DNA of 60,000 nt from Adiantum capillus-veneris (taxonomy: Eukaryota > Streptophyta > Polypodiopsida > Polypodiales > Pteridaceae). Position 1 is the stretch's first letter. Each line of letters begins with the position of its first letter. The position numbers were made by a program, and so were the translations under genes. Under the pieces are notes generated by a model that saw only the letters and a program-made list of their open reading frames with translations, was not told the origin of the DNA and searched no databases. Below are positions 21,459-35,200 of this stretch, piece by piece. The stretch is from NCBI GenBank assembly GCA_014529385.2, contig CM043966.1, positions 93,819,087 through 93,879,086 on the forward strand. The letters run 5' to 3'.

Positions 21459-22787
21459 CGAGCACCACTTTTGCAAGAATAACCCAACCAATACAACACT
21501 TTTGGAAAAAAACGATTTGTAATAACCTGTTTTGCATATTTTTCTATAATAGCATAGGTCCCTATGACTATGTAGGCATGCTTACAATCAACCTTCACCA
21601 CCTTCAAAGGGTTCTTTACACGATGTGCTCCTCAACATCTATACTACAACAAAAAATATCACTCAATAGACAAGATCCTACTTCCCAAAAGCTTAAAAGA
21701 GAATTGTTTCATAGAAATATTGCCACGGTTAAGATTGCATGAAGCCTACTCTATTGTTAGATTTGTTGCAATTAGTAGCATTATGCCTACTATAATATTT
21801 ACAGATTCCCAAAATATGATCACAAGGTTTATATAGGAGTTCGTGTTTTAAATGGTCATTAGGAGTTCATGTATCAATAACCATGTTCTAGAAGCTACGC
21901 GGAGTCAAAAATAAATTAAAACTCAAGTCTGTGGTGGGAGGCAGAGGAGATGGTGATTTGCTTTAATTATCCTTGTTATATACTAGACCACTTTGAACAA
22001 GCTTATGCTGTGAAGTTGATCTTTGGATATAGGAATTACCCACTTGTAGAAACAAGGTGAGGAGGCACGAAGGCCTGCTAAGTTAAAGGGAGATAGAGAA
22101 TAAATTTAAATGAGTGCTTGCAATCACATGAAATTTTTAGTGTGTTTTAATATAGAATTGTATTATCTACATATATAATCACAAATGGTTTGTATATTAC
22201 AAAGAGCCCCACTTCAATAATGTGAAAAATCCACATTGCACATCAACATTTTGAAACAAAACAAAATGAGAAATTAAAAAAACAAAAAACTCAAAGGAAC
22301 CTTTATTGATACATCATGGGATCAAACTCCTATGAACACACTTTTTAGGTGAATATTACTTTTAAAAATAGCATCTAAAAGACCATGATTTCTTTTCATC
22401 CACAAAACTTTTAAGCCTCTTTTGGGACACTTGTCAACCAATGAAAATGAACGACCTTCACCCATAGTGCATTAAGGCCTTTCGCTGGCCAAAGAAGATG
22501 GCTGAAGGCATCTCTAGCTAAAAAAGATGGCTAAAGGCATCTCTAGATGGTTCTTGCATTTCCTGCTTTTGGAAGTGCCACACATTTCACGTGGCAAAAT
22601 AAGTTCCCATTAGCTTGGACCATCATGTAGTGCAATAAAGAATAATCCAAGGCCTTTCGTAGTTTATGGCATACACTCGTGATCTACAATGAGATGCAAC
22701 AGGCAGAGATTAGTTGCCTTGTTGAACAACATTTTTTTCTCCATGAGAAGGCATCAACCCACCACATATCTCGTTTGATGAGGCAAT

Positions 22788-22793
<6 letters not shown>

Positions 22794-22847
<54 letters not shown>
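22794..22847. repeat. Compound (CT)n(CA)n microsatellite
   Basis: A CT run passes directly into a CA run, the mirror of the compound repeat in COP1 intron 12. Confidence 0.93.
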
Positions 22848-23045
22848 TACACACAAAGGATTTGCATTTTTCACTGACAGGATCCCAGAGACTGATAAGA
22901 GTATTATTGCGAATACAATAACAGTCCCAAAGGACAAAAGACCCGCAAATTGGGAGAAGAAGAGAAGAGAAGAAGAGAGATTTTGCCATTGCAAGAACAA
23001 TCCCAAGAGACCTCAAAGAGTTATCCGACGAGTCTTGAACTCAAA

Positions 23046-23125
23046 GACTGCTACTCTAGAGGGAACAAGGATCACCACTTTACAAGACTGCTACTCTAGA
23101 GGGAACAGGGATCACCGCTTTACAA
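23046..23125. repeat. Two-copy tandem repeat, 40-bp unit
   Basis: Units at 23046-23085 and 23086-23125 differ at about two sites. A GA microsatellite follows at about 23134-23180. Confidence 0.9.
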
Positions 23126-23132
23126 GGACAGC

Positions 23133-23183
<51 letters not shown>

Positions 23184-23538
23184 CTTTTAAATATACATTA
23201 ACAACTTACAAGGACAGCCTTAGATTCACCGATCTTGTGAAAAAACCCGGTGTAACCATCCACAAAAATGACATCAAATCTGTGTAGCCATTTGCACACA
23301 AAGTTACATCTTGTATGTATTATGCTAGAATACATGGCACCTGAGGAGGCAGAGACGGGCCACGAGCTTGCGCGCTAAAGAATGGGCGTGAATCAACCAT
23401 AGATAAGAGAGTCCCGAACCGCTGTGTGGCATTAGGAGGCCATAACTATAACTCATATTGTTGTTGGCATCACATATGATGGCAGCTAGCATGAGGGGCC
23501 AAACATGTTTGAAAAGCCGCTAACCTCTATGATGTGTG

Positions 23539-23706
23539 TCACGGAGCCAGCACAAGCACCTTGATTGTCCCTTGGCTATTGGCAGCTAGCATTGTCGGAC
23601 TCTCACTCTTCCAACACACTGCACTTATGAAATGAGAAGAGTCATCATCGCTATCTTCGAGGTCTGAAGATCCAAACCTATGCCAAGCTGCTGGTTTTGA
23701 AATTGC
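23539..23706 (-). CDS. COP1: COP1 exon 13 (residues 624-678, stop)
   Basis: Encodes the last propeller blade and C-terminus: HRFGSSD, an acidic DLEDSDDD loop, [20 protein letters not shown] and the terminal [10 protein letters not shown]. Acceptor is ACAG at 23707-23710. Confidence 0.96.
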   Translation of the reverse strand, partial: AISKPAAWHRFGSSDLEDSDDDSSHFISAVCWKSESPTMLAANSQGTIKVLVLAP

Positions 23707-23760
23707 CTGTTCCAAAAAAAAGGTCATCATCTATATAGATAGGTTGATTTTGTGCATGCA

Positions 23761-23846
<86 letters not shown>

Positions 23847-26210
23847 CTGGTCCAGCTTACCTTATGGTAGACACAGACTTCATTTGTTTCACTGCCACAG
23901 GCAATGTAGTCACTGTTCACCGACAGCCCAACGAAGTTTTTCTCATTAGTATGTCCTTTCAAAGTCCGTATCTGACGACCAGTGCATAGTATGTCAGCAA
24001 GTTGGTATCTGTTTGCAAAATTTTAGTCAATCGGAGATACATACATGTGTATTCTCTGCAACATCCCAGAGGCGCAGCGTACTATCTGTGGATGCAGAAG
24101 CAAGTTCCGTGGACGAAGTAAACTTCACATATGAGACTGCCTTTCTGTGCCCACTGAAAATGTGCAATGGAGCAACCGTATTTCTTAAATCATAATAATG
24201 AATGTGATGATCAGCTGAACCCACCTGCCCAAAACAAAGAGTAAAATTACTACTCCAGCCACTTTGAAAGAGATTCCCTCTTCACATTGATCAAACAGAG
24301 AGAAACTCTCATAACGTTAGCCTATGACACCCCGCATCAGCCCCTAGATACACTTAATTTGCTACCTCGACTAAATCCACCCCTCTTGATTAAACACGGG
24401 GTGAAACGTAGGCTTTTTTCTCCAAGGACCTCTCTAGCATAAGAGCACGGCAAAAGGCTTACCACCCAACCATAAAAATCCCCATAGATATAGACTATGC
24501 CATTCACGCTTGGCCGGACACTGGCCAACCATGACCTAAGCCCACGATGTGCAGGTCTACACACCCCTGTGGCCGTCTAGACCTCCTCATATCCTATGTG
24601 GACTCCACACCTGAACTCTGCATCCACGGTGTGCACACTACACCTACCCGTGCAGGCCATCTGTGCTCTGTGGTCCCGATGCTATAGCTTGTGACATATG
24701 GGCATACCAATAATTCCAAGCTCAATATGCACTCAAACAGACAATTGGTTGTATGACTCTTACTGCCAGAAAATGGCTAGATCCAGGATTGTATTTGACG
24801 CAGCAAATATTGGCCTTCATATCAATATCAAGCACACTGGATTCCTGCTTCGTACACCACACTTTCACCTGCACCACCCATAAAGCAAACATGGGAAAGT
24901 TAGCTAGCCTGTGATGTAAAGCAAAGCAAAGAAAGTACGCCAATTCCTCTAAAATGAAAAAATCAAAGCAAGTTTGAATTGAAGGGTGACAAACCTTAGA
25001 AGATGAAAGATGAAAGAGAGAAAGAATTGCAAGGTCAAAATTAATACATTAGCTAGAAAAAGGTTTGTACATGCTGCATTTTCAACTTCATTCCTTTCAT
25101 CCTTTAAACTTTCCTATAGCTTCCTTAGACCTTAGTCAAGAGCAGAGACAGTAGGAAGAAAATATATGACTGCAAATAAAAATCATCCCTACAACCCATT
25201 ACGCGAAGCACACCACTTATGAGCTTATGCATAGATCCTACTTTTCAAAAACAGAGTTCAGATTGCAACCTTGCAATCATCACTTCCAGAAACGAGCATT
25301 GAAGGATCTGTTCGTGAAAAATCCACGCTCCATGCACGCTTTTCATGCTCTTCGTACTCCATAATGCTCTGGCCAAAAAGAAAGCTCACACTGAAAAATT
25401 GAACGAAGATTGATTTCTATGAGGTGGAAATGAAATAGTAAAGCATTTTACCTGCCGCGTATTAACATCCCAAACGGTAATAATGCCCTCATAGTCACTG
25501 CTGGCTATTTGATTTTTTATATACTTGTTCCAGCTGAGACTGCTTAACTTTGATCTTGTGGGCATCTCAACAACAGGAAAATGCACCTCTGCCGGAACAT
25601 TCACCACCTGCTAATACAACCTTCAGTATCCAAAAAGGATATCAAATTAGAAAGCTCCAGCAGGCTACAGACCGTTGAAAATTCAAAGATCTTGATGCGT
25701 CTTGACACTCCAGCAGTTGCAAACAGTTTGTCGTCCCGGTCAAATTCAATGCTGAAATTTGGTAAACCAAAAACTCTAAGCCACGATTCACTTTTATACA
25801 AAATATAAGGGTAAAAACACTTGAACAAATTGCAAAATCAAAACACAAAAATTATGCAAGAAAGATCACAGCCAAGCAAGACTAGTTAAATATTAATTTA
25901 TTGTGTTTACAAAACAAAGAAACAAAAGCCACTTAAAACGGACTTACTCAAGAGTCAAAAGAGGCAAACAACAAATGAAATGCTTAAGCTGAACTCAACT
26001 TTTCACCGTGCAAAAGAAAAATCTTGAAAATCACAGTACAAGCTACTTAAAACGACTTACACGAGACGGAAAAATAAATGAGAAGCACTGTTGAACTCAA
26101 TTTTTCACCAGAACATGGAAGACAACCACCTAGACTCAATTCCTAAGCCTCATACTCATCCAGTACAGCGAAAGACAAGAAAATTTCTTAAGATCTTAAA
26201 TTGAGATTCT

Positions 26211-26266
<56 letters not shown>

Positions 26267-29200
26267 ATCACTTCCGGTAAGTGATCGGACGAAAAGACAG
26301 ACAGAGCCACAATCTACACATTGACAACACTTTTAGTACTTCAAAACAACTAGAAAAGAGAGAGAAGACGACACGGCACGTCGGAGTTCCGAGCCAAGAC
26401 GCGTTGGCCCCAAAGACTGACGCCCTTTCAGTGTTCCTTTAATATTGATGATTAGCAAAGTAAAACAGCCGGGGAGCGGGGAGCACCTCCTTTGCAATCT
26501 GCGCATTGAAGAATGCCAGAGAGGGCCCCCAAGGCTCATATTTAAAAGCCCAAAGCCTCAAATATGAAAAGCTGAGTCCAAAAACCCACTTTCCTAAAAT
26601 TACGGAATTTCCCTAAAAAACCACCGTGAATTCCACGATGTCCGTACAGGTGCCACATCATCATATTTTGAGGTTATAAACTAGTCTGACTTCGTTTCGG
26701 TCACTTTCGGGCGCTTTAAACAAGTTTTCTTTGACTTTTAGGATTTTTAGGCCCCTCGGCCGTTGATCTGTTAGTTGGTTAGGGATTCCTATTGTTTCTT
26801 CTTCTTCTTCTAGGTTTTAGGCCCCTCGACTGGGATCTATTCCTTTGGTCGGAACTTGGTGGGAACAATAGGCCGGTAAAACATTTTTTGCTGCTTTTGC
26901 TTCTTCTGTTACTTCTTCTTAGGGTTTAGGCCCCTCCGCCGTCGGGGTTCTACAGGTTGGCTCCATTCTTCAATGGCTTGAGACGTCAACAGTTTGTGAC
27001 ACTCTCTCCAGCGTTTCTCTCTTCTTTGTAGAGTTTCTTTGTCTAGTGTTTTTCCCCCGCTAGCATTTTTGCTAGATTGCCCTCCCCCTCTCTTCTGCCT
27101 TTGAGTTTTTGCAGGTTCTCTCTCCTACTATGGCCTCTCCTGCCCTACGCGAGTTGGTACCCTGCAAATCTAGGAGATCCCCGAGACGGGGTTGCTCTTG
27201 GAGGTTCCACATTCGGAGCTTGCTGCTGTCTGCCATCGCATACAATGGGTTGTGCACTTGTTGCCGCTGTTTTCAGCCATATCCGTTCATCTTCTGCTAC
27301 CACTTCTCACAAGGTGTAAGAGCTGCGGCAACCTTGGAGCGTTTTTACCGCGAGTTCAATGCTTCTATAGAGTTTTGGGAGAGGAGCTTACTGTTTTTTC
27401 ACATTCAGATGTGGTACTATCGCATTCAATGCAAGTTTTCAAGGATCGGGTACAAGTTTTGCAAGTACAAAGAGGTTGTCTATTGGCTGCAGTAAATTTC
27501 AGATTCGGAGCGGTCATTTGACGGAGTATAGAGCCAGATTTGGAGGTGACAAAGTGGTCAAGAGGAGGGACAATTGGCTCACTGGAACCGCCTAGGGGAA
27601 CTGCAACATGCCCACGAATATCGAAATGGGACCATGGGTTGCCCCAAGGTTGGAGCTCTCTAAAGGAATGTACGGGAGAGACCTCCAAATCTTGCTGATT
27701 GCAGAAAAAATAGATGTCCTGACCAACTGCAGACGCTGCATGCAAGCCTGTCATCCATAGGATTTTGAAAAATCTATTGTCGAATATAAAGAATACGGTC
27801 CATAAGAGATTGAAAACCTATCCCACAAACACTACTGACAAGTTCACAAAAGGGCATAGGAGTGACCCAATCTGTAGGGCCACACTACCATCAATGAAGA
27901 GAAGACATGGAGATAGGAAGAGTCCATACTACAACAAAACTTCCTTGAACTGTTGTCATTGTCAACTAAGCATTTGGCACCACTACTACACCTCTAAACC
28001 TCATCATCCGAAGTCCGATGATCATACAAGAAGTGGTACTAGAGAGAGAAGAATCCCCGTCAAAGCCAACTTCAACACATGTACTAGAACATGCACCCGG
28101 TCTGCTGCATACGGGATGAACAAGAGTCAACTGAAGCCAGAATTGAAACTTCCATCCTCAACTTACTGAGAGTCAAGTTTTCAGGACTGGATTGTTGGAG
28201 TCGTCGTCTCTACCTGATCTACGTGATGACTCCTCGGCCTCCTTGAGTGGATTGCTCTTCGAGGAGACCACGTGCAAGACCAAGTCTTGCATGTGTTTGT
28301 CTTGCAGCGCCTTAAGCTCTAGCTCCATCGTTGCCCTCTTTTCTTCAGCCGCTATGCATTGAGCCATAGTTTTTCCATATTGCAACCACACGTTCGACGC
28401 ACACGGGTTCGGAAGTACGGAATAAGTACGGATCAAACTACCCAAAAATTCCACACGTCAGATAGCCTACTGCATAGGATGCTTAAAAGCCTACATACTA
28501 CACCACCATGTTTTAAACTTTATACACAAACACAAAACCATAGAAACTTTAGAAATTAAAATTTAGAGACTAGCTTGTTGCTCAATCTACACAGTGCACA
28601 CGATACACCAATCAGTCAATGACCATCATGATTCATAACTAGACAAAATTGATTGGCTAAGGCCCAAAGGCATGTAGACAAAGAGTAAAAAGTGGAGGGA
28701 TGGAGCCTCAAAGTAATGGAGTACGGAATCACTTTCCGTAAGCTTCCGTACTCAGACGACTATGGAAGTACGGCTGGGAATCCACACGCGTACGTAAAAA
28801 ACTATGCGTTGAGCTTGCGTGTTTGTTCACACTCTAGCTCCATAGCTACCCTCCTTTCTTTAGCAACTACACATTGAGCTTCGCGTTCCCTCTCTAAAGC
28901 CATGTGCTCCCTTTCCACGGCAACCCATTGAGCCTCCTTTTCCCTTTTAGCTTCGGCCTCGCTTCGGCTTGTTGAGCTTCCTTTTCCCTCTGGGCGGCGG
29001 CTCATTGAGCCTCCTCTTGTAGCATCATCTCCATCATAGACTTTACCAAAGCCTCCATAGACTTTGGTGCAATCCGTGGCGTAGATGGGGACAAAGAAGA
29101 ATCCAGAAATGGTCCTCCTGGTAAAGGGACTTCTTCTCCAATTCCACTTTCATCACCTTCATGCAAACTTGCATAGTTACTCGGAACGGGAACGGGGAAC

Positions 29201-32200
29201 AAGAACGGAAGGGTCCGGAATGGGACGGGGACGGAGACGAAGAGGTGGAGGGGGACCGGAACGATCTACTAAAGTAAGGCTTGAATTACCTCCATTCAGC
29301 TTAGTCCCAAATCAACTCCAAAATTGCCCCCCAAATCTACCTCCAGACCTGCTCTCAAACTACCCCAAATATGTCTCCCAAACTACCCCAAATCTGCTCG
29401 CAAATGCCTACTTTTTGTCCCCCAAACACCTAGTTTTGCCTCTTCCGCCTCGCGTTCTCCCATTCCCACTCACATTCCACCCCGTTCCCCCCGTTTCAGA
29501 ACACCGTTCCGGTTACACCCCATTCCGGAACGGTGTTTCGTCCCGACTCCATTTCGGGAACGGGACTCGCCCGGAACGCCGTTTCGAAACGTTTAGGCTG
29601 CGTTCCGCCCGTTCCCTGTTACACTGATGCAAAGTATCCATCCCGCTTATGGTGATGACCATGCACTCAATATTGGAGTACTTGGGTTCTTGGGTGCTGG
29701 GGTTCTTGATGAAGGAGTACGAACGGAAGTGCGACGCGAGAGAGAGTGCGAGAAGAAGAGCACGACGATATGGTGAACTCGCTCTAATGTAATGTGTAGA
29801 GCATAGTGAGTTCTTATTAGGTTATTACAAAAGAATATGTGTACATACCTGGCGGCCCGCCCACTTACCTGGGCGACCACATTGGGCTTTATACCCCAAC
29901 AACCTCCCACTTAAAGTCCAATGTGGTACTTTAAGTGTGAGAGAAGCTACTATACAAGCTAATATACAAGAGATGTAGAGAAGTGATGTACTACCCTACA
30001 CCTAACTGCTTGCGAAAATGCGCAAAGCTCTCTGAGGGAAGTCCTTTTGTAAGTAGATCAGCAGGATTTTCTGTGGTGTGAACTTTGACAAGCTGAAGTT
30101 GCTTATCCTCGAGCATTTCCCTGATGAAATGATACTTCACATCCACATGCTTTGTCTTTGAGTGATAAACTGGATTGCGAGCCAATTGTATAGCACTTTG
30201 ACTATCACAATATAACACAAGCATCTCTTCTTTGATTCCCAAATCTATTACTAGTCGATTAAGCCAAATTGATTCTTTGCATGCCTCTGATGCTGCAACA
30301 TATTCAGCCTCTGTAGTAGACTGAGTAACACAATCTTGTAATCTAGAACGCCATGATACTGCTCCACCAGCCAATGTAAAGACATACCCTGACGTAGACC
30401 TTCGGTTGTCTAAGTCACCTGCATAATCTGAGTCTGTAAAACCCTTTACACTTAGCTCCTGACTCCCATAGCATATACGCATACTCTTTGTAGCTTTCAG
30501 GTATCTCAATATTCCTTTCACTGCCTCCCAATATTCCTTTTACGTATGCAAAAGGCTCTTGCCTCTGCAAACGAGCATAATTCCACAACCTGACGTACCA
30601 CCCACGACCAAGCAAGCTCAAATTTCAAGATGATTTACCAATGCGTCATAGAATCCAAGCAATCGCCTCAGAGAATCGGCAAGCAGCATATCACCTGGCA
30701 GACCCACATCACTCCCGCAGGAGATCTAGTGGCCAATCTACCACCGTGAGACCTCTCCCTATCTCATCTTGGTTCATACTTGCAAACCCTAAAACGCAGC
30801 AGAAAATCAGCCCTAATTTGACCACTTTTTAGCAGGGCGTACATGAGGAATTTCCTGTTTGTCCTGTGAAGAGGAACCCTCTTCCATAATTCCCTTCCCC
30901 TTGTCGGCCATAGTGTAATCCCCGTGTTCTTGCACTGTGTGTCTTTACCCTGAACAATCCAGGCTCACTCTTTGAGGAAAAAGTGATTGATATCCCGGCA
31001 ATGGAACCATGAAACCGGCCCGTAGGGCGGTAGGCGTTGGCTTTCACCCGAAATTCTTTACTTTAAACACACACACAGAGCACTTTGCAAAGAGAACCTG
31101 CGACGGGAGTTAACACTTGAATACACACACGGCTCGGAAGCTAGAATGCTCCGAGCAGACGCCGACAACTTGTAGGCCCCAAAATTGGCGCCCCTTTCGG
31201 TATTTCTTTATTCTTTAGGAGGGTATATTACAAGGTAAGGTCCTGGGAATCCTTCACGTGTATCCACCTAGATACCATTTGATTTGGCCAAATTTCGGCA
31301 GCATAACAGCCCCAAAACTTGCGCGAAACCAATTCCCCTGCTGGAACTCGCTTGCACTGTCGTATACCCTCTGATTCCTGTCCAAAAACAGTAAATTCAG
31401 CACGCTGTATTTACTGGTTTTTGCCCTGTTTTCAGCCCCAAACAGTCCCCTAACTGTCCTTTGCCAGTGGGGCACGATTCCCAATGATCCTGGCGTCCGT
31501 ATGGCTGAAAAACAGTCAAATTACAGCGCATACACAGCGCTGATTTTGCACCTGTACGGTGAGGTTATGACCCTCACCAGTGCCTGCTTTGGAGCAGCAG
31601 TTAGCTACCCCTGTTCCTGCTCAAGGAGGCTCTTGCCTCAGCACAAAAGCATGAACCCACACAACTGTACATCAGTCAAATGAGTAGCCCTCTTGTGGGG
31701 CATCACATAACTGCACGTAGGGGAGAAAGAGAGAGCAGTATGTAGCGTGCGGGGCATCACTCCCATCACCATACTGTACATAGAGGGAAAGAAAGCACTC
31801 CATAGCTCTTAACCTGTGACAGGTTCTCAATGAAGCATCCTCCCAGCATAAATCGAGCGCCCCCTCTTCTGCCCTTAACCTATAATGCATCTGTGAACAA
31901 ATAGATGCAAAAAGGAGAAGATTTCCATGGCTGCCAAAACCTACGTATCGCTGAAAACGCAGCAAAACAGCCTTGTAAACACCCATTTGACGCCTTCCAA
32001 TGCTGAAAATGAGCTCCTTGGACCTAGGCAAAGTCATGGGAAGCTCAAAAATGGAGAGAAAATGGCTGAAAATCCAAGTTAACAGCCTCCAAAACTGCTC
32101 TCAAAAGTCAGTTACGGGTTCTGTTCTCCCAGACTTGGTAAATTGACCACAAAGTGCCACTTGGCACTCATACATGCAATTTCCCCGCATTGGGCTTCCT

Positions 32201-35200
32201 GCTTAAAAATCTCTCAACTTGTGCATCAGTTGACTTTGCAGCAGAGTACTAAAATGTTCCCTTGGTCATACCGAAGGTAATGACGCGAACACATTTCACG
32301 GCCCAGAATAGCAGTTCCCTAATTTTTAGGAGATGCTTCCGTCGGGCTCCCGCTGGTCTTTTGACCATCTATCCTCATTGGGACCGCATCCAAAAGTGCA
32401 ATGTGGCCCAACTGTCGGATACTTTCTGTTGGTGATCCCACCTTGACTTTATGCCTTTATTGAGTTCACTTCCTAGTATCCACCAACTTGCTAAGTGCGA
32501 CGGGGGGGACCTGTATGATCTTGCTCTAAGCCTAGACATCCTCTTACTGTACGAATTCCAGTGCCGACCAACTTCCCGTCTGCGGGTGAAACTACCGTTC
32601 ACATTGGCCATACAATGTCCGACCATTTGCAACTTCAAAAAGAGGGTCTCAAAAATAAAACAAAAATCATTGGAAGAAACCAACAACTAAGGTTAGCAAT
32701 TGCCACGTCCTCGTGACATACCCCCCTCTTGAAATCGCAAACGTCATCGATTGCATACCATAAATACATGCCACTGATGATCTTGTGTTGTTAGCACTCT
32801 TTTATCATCGCATGTATCCGCAAGAAAGACTGTCAAAACATATGTACAAATGACTTAATGAGACCTTCATACTTTTGTCAAACTGTACACTGCTGTTGCA
32901 CTGAATCCATGAGTACATTTGATGTGCTAGCTCTATCATTACCCCTCCTTTGCACACGTTGGGTTGGGGCATAAGTAGGCTGTAACCCAAAGGCCTCAAG
33001 GTAAAGCTGCAATACATTTGGTGACTCTGACAGTTCATGCTCTTCCATCCACTTTGCATCCATAGGTGGATAGTTCTTGAACTTCACCATAGCATCTTGC
33101 AACCTGTCCCTTAACTTTTACGTATGCAAAAGGCTCTTGCCTCTGCAAACGAGCATAATTCCACAACCTGACGTACCACCCACGACCAAGCAAGCTCAAA
33201 TTTCAAGATGATTTACCAATGCGTCATAGAATCCAAGCAATCGCCTCAGAGAATCGGCAAGCAGCATGTCACCTGGCAGACCCACATCACTCCCGCAGGA
33301 GATCTAGTGGCCAATCTACCACCGTGAGACCTCTCCCTATCTCATCTTGGTTCATACTTGCAAACCCTAAAACGCAGCAAAAAATCAGCCCTAATTTGAC
33401 CACTTTTTAGCAGGGCGTACATGCGGAATTTCCTGTTTGTCCTGTGAAGAGGAACCCTCTTCCATAATTCCCTTCCCCTTGTCGGCCATAGTGTAATCCC
33501 CGTGTTCTTGCACTGTGTGTCTTTACCCTGAACAATCCAGGCTCACTCTTTGAGGAAAAAGTGATTGATATCCCGGCAATGGAACCATGAAACCGACCCG
33601 TAGGGCGGTAGGCGTTGGCTTTCACCCGAAATTCTTTACTTTAAACACACACACAGAGCACTTTGCAAAGAGAACCTGCGACGGGAGTTAACACTTGAAT
33701 ACACACACGGCTCGGAAGCTAGAATGCTCCGAGCAGACGCCGACAACTTGTAGGCCCCAAAATTGGCGCCCCTTTCGGTATTTCTTTATTCTTTAGGAGG
33801 GTAAATTACAAGGTAAGGTCCTGGGAATCCTTCACGTGTATCCACCTAGATACCATTTGATTTGGCCAAATTTCGGCAGCATAACAACCCCAAAACTTGC
33901 GCGAAACCAATTCCCCTGCTGGAACTCGCTTGCACTGTCGTATACCCTCTGATTCCTGTCCAAAAACAGTAAATTCAGCACGCTGTATTTACTGGTTTTT
34001 GCCATGTTTTCAGCCCCAAACAGTCCCCTAACTGTCCTTTGCCAGTGGGGCACGATTCCCAATGATCCTGGCGTCCGTATGGCTGAAAAACAGTCAAATT
34101 ACAACGCATACACAGCGCTGATTTTGCACCTGTACGGTGAGGTTATGACCCTCACCAGTGCCTGCTTTGGAGCAGCAGTTAGCTACCCCTGTTCCTGCTC
34201 AAGGAGGCTCTTGCCTCAGCACAAAAGCATGAACCCACACAACTGTACATCAGTCAAATGAGTAGCCCTCTTGTGGGGCATCACATAACTGCACGTAGGG
34301 GAGAAAGAGAGAGCAGTATGTAGCGTGCGGGGCATCACTCCCGTCACCATACTGTACATAGAGGGAAAGAAAGCACTCCATAGCTCTTAACCTGTGACAG
34401 GTTCTCAATGAAGCATCCTCCCAGCATAAATCGAGCGCCCCCTCTTCTGCCCTTAACCTGTAATGCATCTCTGTGAACAAATAGATGCAAAAAGGAGAAG
34501 ATTTCCATGGCTGCCAAAACCTGCGTATCGCTGAAAACGCAGCAAAACAGCCTTGTAAACACGCATTTGATGCCTTCCAATGCTGAAAATGAGCTCCTTG
34601 GACCTAAGCAAAGTCATGGGAAGCTCAAAAATGGAGAGAAAATGGCTGAAAATCCAAGTTAACAGCCTCCAAAATTGCTCTCAAAAGTCAGTTACGGGTT
34701 CTGTTCTCCCAGACTTGGTAAATTGACCACAAAGTGCCACTTGGCACTCATACATGCAATTTCCCCGCATTGGGCTTCCTGCTTAAAAATCTCTCAACTT
34801 GTGCATCAGTTGACTTTGCAGCAGAGTACTAAAATGTTCCCTTGGTCATACCGAAGGTAATGACGCGAACACATTTCACGGCCCAGAATAGCAGCCTCCA
34901 AAATTGCTCTCAAAAGTCAGTTACGGGTTCTGTTCTCCCAGACTTGGTAAATTGACCACAAAGTGCCACTTGGCACTCATACATGCAATTTCCCCGCATT
35001 GGGCTTCCTGCTTAAAAATCTCTCAACTTGTGCATCAGTTGACTTTGCAGCAGAGTACTAAAATGTTCCCTTGGTCATACCGAAGGTAATGACGCGAACA
35101 CATTTCACGGCCCAGAATAGCAGTTCCCTAATTTTTAGGAGATGCTTCCGTCGGGCTCCCGCTGGTCTTCTGACCATCTATCCTCATTGGGACCGCATCC

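Larger units (their letters stand above)
19851..23538. other. Region downstream of COP1, no other gene
   Basis: It includes the unseen COP1 3' UTR (from 23538 leftwards; no clear AATAAA found). Otherwise it holds microsatellites (GA about 21404-21456, CT/CA about 22794-22847, GA about 23134-23180) and two short tandem duplications (about 22491-22547 and 23046-23125). Confidence 0.5.

Noticed and set aside
27765-28169. 134-codon frame with a CCHC-like cluster as a zinc-knuckle gag
   Set aside because: Spacing of Cys/His (C-C-H-C then H-H) does not fit C-x2-C-x4-H-x4-C, and no other gag signature is present.
29650-29910. Minus-strand frame over the copia LTR (87 codons) as a gene
   Set aside because: It lies within the 192-bp LTR and flanking leader and is mirrored in the other LTR; no domain.
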